From NCBI GenBank assembly GCA_012964665.1, contig DTTO01000053.1, forward strand, positions 1-64,000: a stretch of DNA of 64,000 nucleotides. The letters run 5' to 3'. A model generated the notes under the pieces. That model was not told where the DNA came from. It made no database searches and saw only the letters and a list, made by a program, of their open reading frames with translations. The stretch's first letter is position 1, and each line of letters opens with the position of its first letter. Below, in pieces: positions 61,582 to 64,000 of this stretch. The translations under genes and the position numbers were made by a program. The DNA is from Fidelibacterota bacterium (GTDB taxonomy: Bacteria > Fidelibacterota > Marinisomatia > Marinisomatales > TCS55).

Positions 61582-63072
61582 TTAAGTTTGCACGAATTCC
61601 CCAAATTGTTTTCTTAAAACATCTGCTATTTCTCCCAGTGTACATTCGGCACGCACACAATCAATGATTGCAGGCATCAGGTTTTTCTGGCTTTTCGCAT
61701 GCGTTTCTAATTGCGATAATTTGGTATTAACGGTATCATTATCTCGGTCGTTTTTTACTGCTTTTACACCCTCAATTTGCTTACGAACTGATACCGGATC
61801 GATTTTCTGTAAAATTGGTTCTGGTTCGTCATCCTCCACATAAGCATTAACACCAACAATTTTTCTTTTTTCGCTATCAATTGATTTTTGGTGTGCATAG
61901 GCGCTTTTAGCAATTTCATTTTGGACCCACCCAGTCTCAATAGCTGAAATCGTCCCACCCATGGCATCAATTTCTTCAATGATTGACATAGCCTCATTTT
62001 CTAAGTCGGAGGTTAATTGTTCGATTACCTCACTTCCGCCCATGGGATCAACAAACTGGGTTACGCCTGATTCATGGGCGATAATCTGCTGGGTGCGCAG
62101 CGCCAGTTTAGCGGAATGATCAGTTGGAAGTGCCAGCGCTTCATCAAAAGCATTGGTGTGCAGAGATTGGGTGCCCCCTAAAACTGCCGATAAGGCCTGT
62201 ATGGTCGTTCGAGAAACATTGTTATCCACTTGCTGGGCAGTAAGCGTGGAACCGCCGGTTTGGGTATGAAAGCGGCATAGCATGGCTTTTTCGTTGGTGG
62301 TTTTAAATCGATTTTTCATGATTTTTGCCCATAGACGGCGTGCAGCACGGAATTTTGCTATTTCTGTCAGAAAATCGTTATGGGCGTTAAAAAAAAAGGA
62401 TAGTTGTTTCCCAAATTCATCAACTTTCAACCCTTTATCAATGGCAGCCTGTACATAAGCAATCCCGTTTGAAATAGTAAATGCCAGTTCCTGGGCAGCA
62501 GTAGATCCGGCTTCACGTATGTGATATCCTGAAATTGAAATTGTGTTCCATTTCGGTACATGATCAGAACAAAATGCGAAAATATCTGTAATCAACCGCA
62601 TTGATGCCTCGGGTGGATAGATATAAGTACCGCGGGCGATATATTCTTTTAATATATCATTCTGAACTGTCCCCCGCAATTTTTCAATAGAAATGTTTTT
62701 TCTTTCTGCAACGACAATATAAAGAGCCAGCAATGTGGCCGCAGTTGCGTTAATTGTCATAGAAGTTGAAACCTGATCGAGTGGAATACCATCAAATAAT
62801 CTGTCCATATCGTTAATAGAGGAAATGGGCACACCCACTTTACCTACCTCACCTTCAGCCATTGGGTGATCGGAATCATAACCGATTTGGGTAGGCAGGT
62901 CAAAGGCCACCGAAAGGCCGGAAACTCCCTGATCCAGTAAATAACGATAACGCTTATTTGATTTCTCCGCTGAAGTGAAACCGGAATATTGACGCATGGT
63001 CCAAAAGCGCTCCTTGTACATTTTAGGATAGATCCCACGGGTGAAAGGAAACTGACCCGCTTTTTCAGCCAT
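61582..63072 (-). CDS. Methylmalonyl-CoA mutase-type large subunit, N-terminally short
   Basis: 496 residues, TIM-barrel part only. [57 protein letters not shown] and [20 protein letters not shown] are diagnostic. Tyr in RQYSGF favours methylmalonyl-CoA over isobutyryl-CoA, where Phe is usual. The protein begins near residue 40-60 of typical large subunits, so the N-terminal arm is missing. No ATG further upstream exists in this frame before the preceding gene's stop, which overlaps by one base. The B12-binding small subunit is not next to it and must be elsewhere. Confidence 0.9.
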   Translation of the reverse strand: MAEKAGQFPFTRGIYPKMYKERFWTMRQYSGFTSAEKSNKRYRYLLDQGVSGLSVAFDLPTQIGYDSDHPMAEGEVGKVGVPISSINDMDRLFDGIPLDQVSTSMTINATAATLLALYIVVAERKNISIEKLRGTVQNDILKEYIARGTYIYPPEASMRLITDIFAFCSDHVPKWNTISISGYHIREAGSTAAQELAFTISNGIAYVQAAIDKGLKVDEFGKQLSFFFNAHNDFLTEIAKFRAARRLWAKIMKNRFKTTNEKAMLCRFHTQTGGSTLTAQQVDNNVSRTTIQALSAVLGGTQSLHTNAFDEALALPTDHSAKLALRTQQIIAHESGVTQFVDPMGGSEVIEQLTSDLENEAMSIIEEIDAMGGTISAIETGWVQNEIAKSAYAHQKSIDSEKRKIVGVNAYVEDDEPEPILQKIDPVSVRKQIEGVKAVKNDRDNDTVNTKLSQLETHAKSQKNLMPAIIDCVRAECTLGEIADVLRKQFGEFVQT

Positions 63073-63815
63073 TATCTTATGCCCCGTTCTTTTTTAATAT
63101 TTTGATAGGCATCATTCAGCGCTTTGAATTTTTCTTCAGCCAAATTTTTTAAATCTTCGCCCAAATGTGCAACCTTGTCGGGATGGTACTTTGCGGCCAT
63201 TTTACGGTAAGTTTTCTTCACTTCATTATCTGTTTCAGATGAGTCTAATCCCAAGATCTTATAATCGGAAAGTGTATCCTTAAAAAACATGGCCTGGATT
63301 GAATCGAAATCATTATCGTTGATATTCAAATAGCGGGCGAGTGTATGGATGACCTTGACTTCATCGGGATGAACATGGCCGTCGGCTTTTGAAAGCCCAA
63401 ATAGGACATGAATGAGTTCCAATCGGCTGGAATGATCCATAGATCGAACGATCTGCCGGCAGACATCTCGCAAGGGATAATCCTGCTTAATAATGTCTTT
63501 AAACAGGGTCATGAAATCCTGCACCTGGTTCTGGTTGAATTGCTTAGACAAAAATTGCTTCACATAATCGAGTTCTGATTTCAGCATTTGTTTATCTGCT
63601 TTCATAACGGCTCCAAATAGAACCAGCAGTGAAACGATAAAATCCCCCGGTTTTGTTTGCGGGTAAGCCTGGGATTGATAAGCGCCCCCGTATGTTGAAA
63701 ATGATGAACCTCCCTGCCGACCGGACATGCCGGCTAATGTATAGCCGATGATGGCTCCGATGGGTCCACCCAGTGCCCAACCGAGGCCCCCCCCACAGCA
63801 TTTTTTTACCAACAC
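63072..63815 (-). CDS. DjlA-like TerB/DnaJ co-chaperone
   Basis: 247 residues. The N-terminus is a glycine-rich hydrophobic helix ([22 protein letters not shown]). A TerB-like helical domain follows (about 55-170, [13 protein letters not shown] and [16 protein letters not shown]-type metal loop). A C-terminal J domain (about 185-247) contains the HPD tripeptide in KYHPDK. The order matches DjlA, a membrane co-chaperone of DnaK. Coupled by a one-base overlap to the mutase gene. Confidence 0.88.
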   Translation of the reverse strand: MLVKKCCGGGLGWALGGPIGAIIGYTLAGMSGRQGGSSFSTYGGAYQSQAYPQTKPGDFIVSLLVLFGAVMKADKQMLKSELDYVKQFLSKQFNQNQVQDFMTLFKDIIKQDYPLRDVCRQIVRSMDHSSRLELIHVLFGLSKADGHVHPDEVKVIHTLARYLNINDNDFDSIQAMFFKDTLSDYKILGLDSSETDNEVKKTYRKMAAKYHPDKVAHLGEDLKNLAEEKFKALNDAYQNIKKERGIR

Positions 63816-63833
63816 TCACTTAATTTTATCCTT

Positions 63834-64000
63834 TCAAGAGTTGGCAAAGTTAATACTATTTTCTTTCCCTTCAGAATGCAGAAGAAACCAACGTAAACTA
63901 ATTTTGGAAATTTCAAAGAAAACAAAAGCGGCGTTATGGTGGAACCGTTTGGGTACAAAAAAAGATTTGGGATCAGAAACCATGTCTCTTTCAGTAAACG
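63834..64000 (-). CDS. Possible 3' end of an unidentified gene running off the right edge
   Basis: A minus-strand frame stays open for 55 codons from the edge to a TGA at 63834-63836, ending ...HSEGKENSINFANS. The residue mix looks coding (DMVSDPKSFFVPKRFHHNAAF), but I recognise no family. A plus-strand ATG at 63936 also opens a short frame. Without flanking sequence I cannot decide. Confidence 0.3.
   Translation of the reverse strand, partial: FTERDMVSDPKSFFVPKRFHHNAAFVFFEISKISLRWFLLHSEGKENSINFANS

Overview
The window is a dense, moderately AT-rich bacterial chromosome segment with short intergenic gaps, frequent 1-8 bp gene overlaps and many TTG/GTG starts. The gene set indicates a Gram-negative aerobe of the Fibrobacteres-Chlorobi-Bacteroidetes neighbourhood: Kdo/LPS synthesis and LptBC export, TonB receptor, DUF2723 glycosyltransferase, a PorD-like DUF4835 protein, a fused alpha/beta 2-oxoacid dehydrogenase E1, ThyX and HslUV. 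A marine lineage such as Marinimicrobia (SAR406) is my best guess; this is inference from gene content, not a marker-gene placement. I see no rRNA, tRNA, CRISPR array, insertion sequence, integrase or phage gene.

Layout. 1-6.2 kb: DUF2723 membrane glycosyltransferase (cut by the left edge), a GT2 glycosyltransferase, a PorD-like protein on the minus strand, and a CCA/poly(A) polymerase-family nucleotidyltransferase. 6.2-9.3 kb: TonB-dependent receptor and partner lipoprotein. 9.3-11 kb: DUF2975/XRE regulatory pair behind a 16-bp perfect palindrome, then a YIP1 membrane protein. 11-16.9 kb: tripartite ABC efflux system (TolC, MacA-like adaptor, MacB-like ATPase and two FtsX-type permeases). 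17-29 kb: a long plus-strand run for Kdo and LPS transport (kdsB, pyrG, kdsA, kdsC, lptC, lptB), rpoN, then hflK-hflC, hslV-hslU, argF and kdsD. 29-31.7 kb: minus-strand lpxH, HEAT-repeat lipoprotein and a secreted FxLYD-like protein. 31.9-42.7 kb: a large metallopeptidase/TolB-propeller/barrel protein, radA, tgt, three unknown exported proteins, a NUDIX hydrolase, queG, elbB and a Rieske protein. 42.7-46 kb: minus-strand mdh, then rng-rplU-rpmA with a strong terminator.

The gap between rng and metH (46018-46416) holds the clearest regulatory finding: a SAM-II/SAM-V-type riboswitch, followed by an intrinsic terminator that ends just before the metH start codon. Cobalamin-dependent methionine synthase is therefore probably under SAM feedback control. 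Downstream are a TPMT-like methyltransferase, DUF2461, cysQ and thyX, then a start-less remnant of radC.

From 53.2 to 58.75 kb lies a tightly coupled cluster: fused E1 dehydrogenase, a FabD-like acyltransferase without the usual malonyl-binding arginine, a homocitrate-synthase-like enzyme and a glutaryl-CoA dehydrogenase. Together they could run 2-oxoglutarate + acetyl-CoA to 2-oxoadipate, glutaryl-CoA and crotonyl-CoA, or supply unusual acyl primers. This is the best candidate for an undescribed metabolic system here. The window ends with a CDF cation transporter and a minus-strand group (DnaJ/TerB protein, N-terminally short methylmalonyl-CoA mutase, LysM lipoprotein, biotin ligase).
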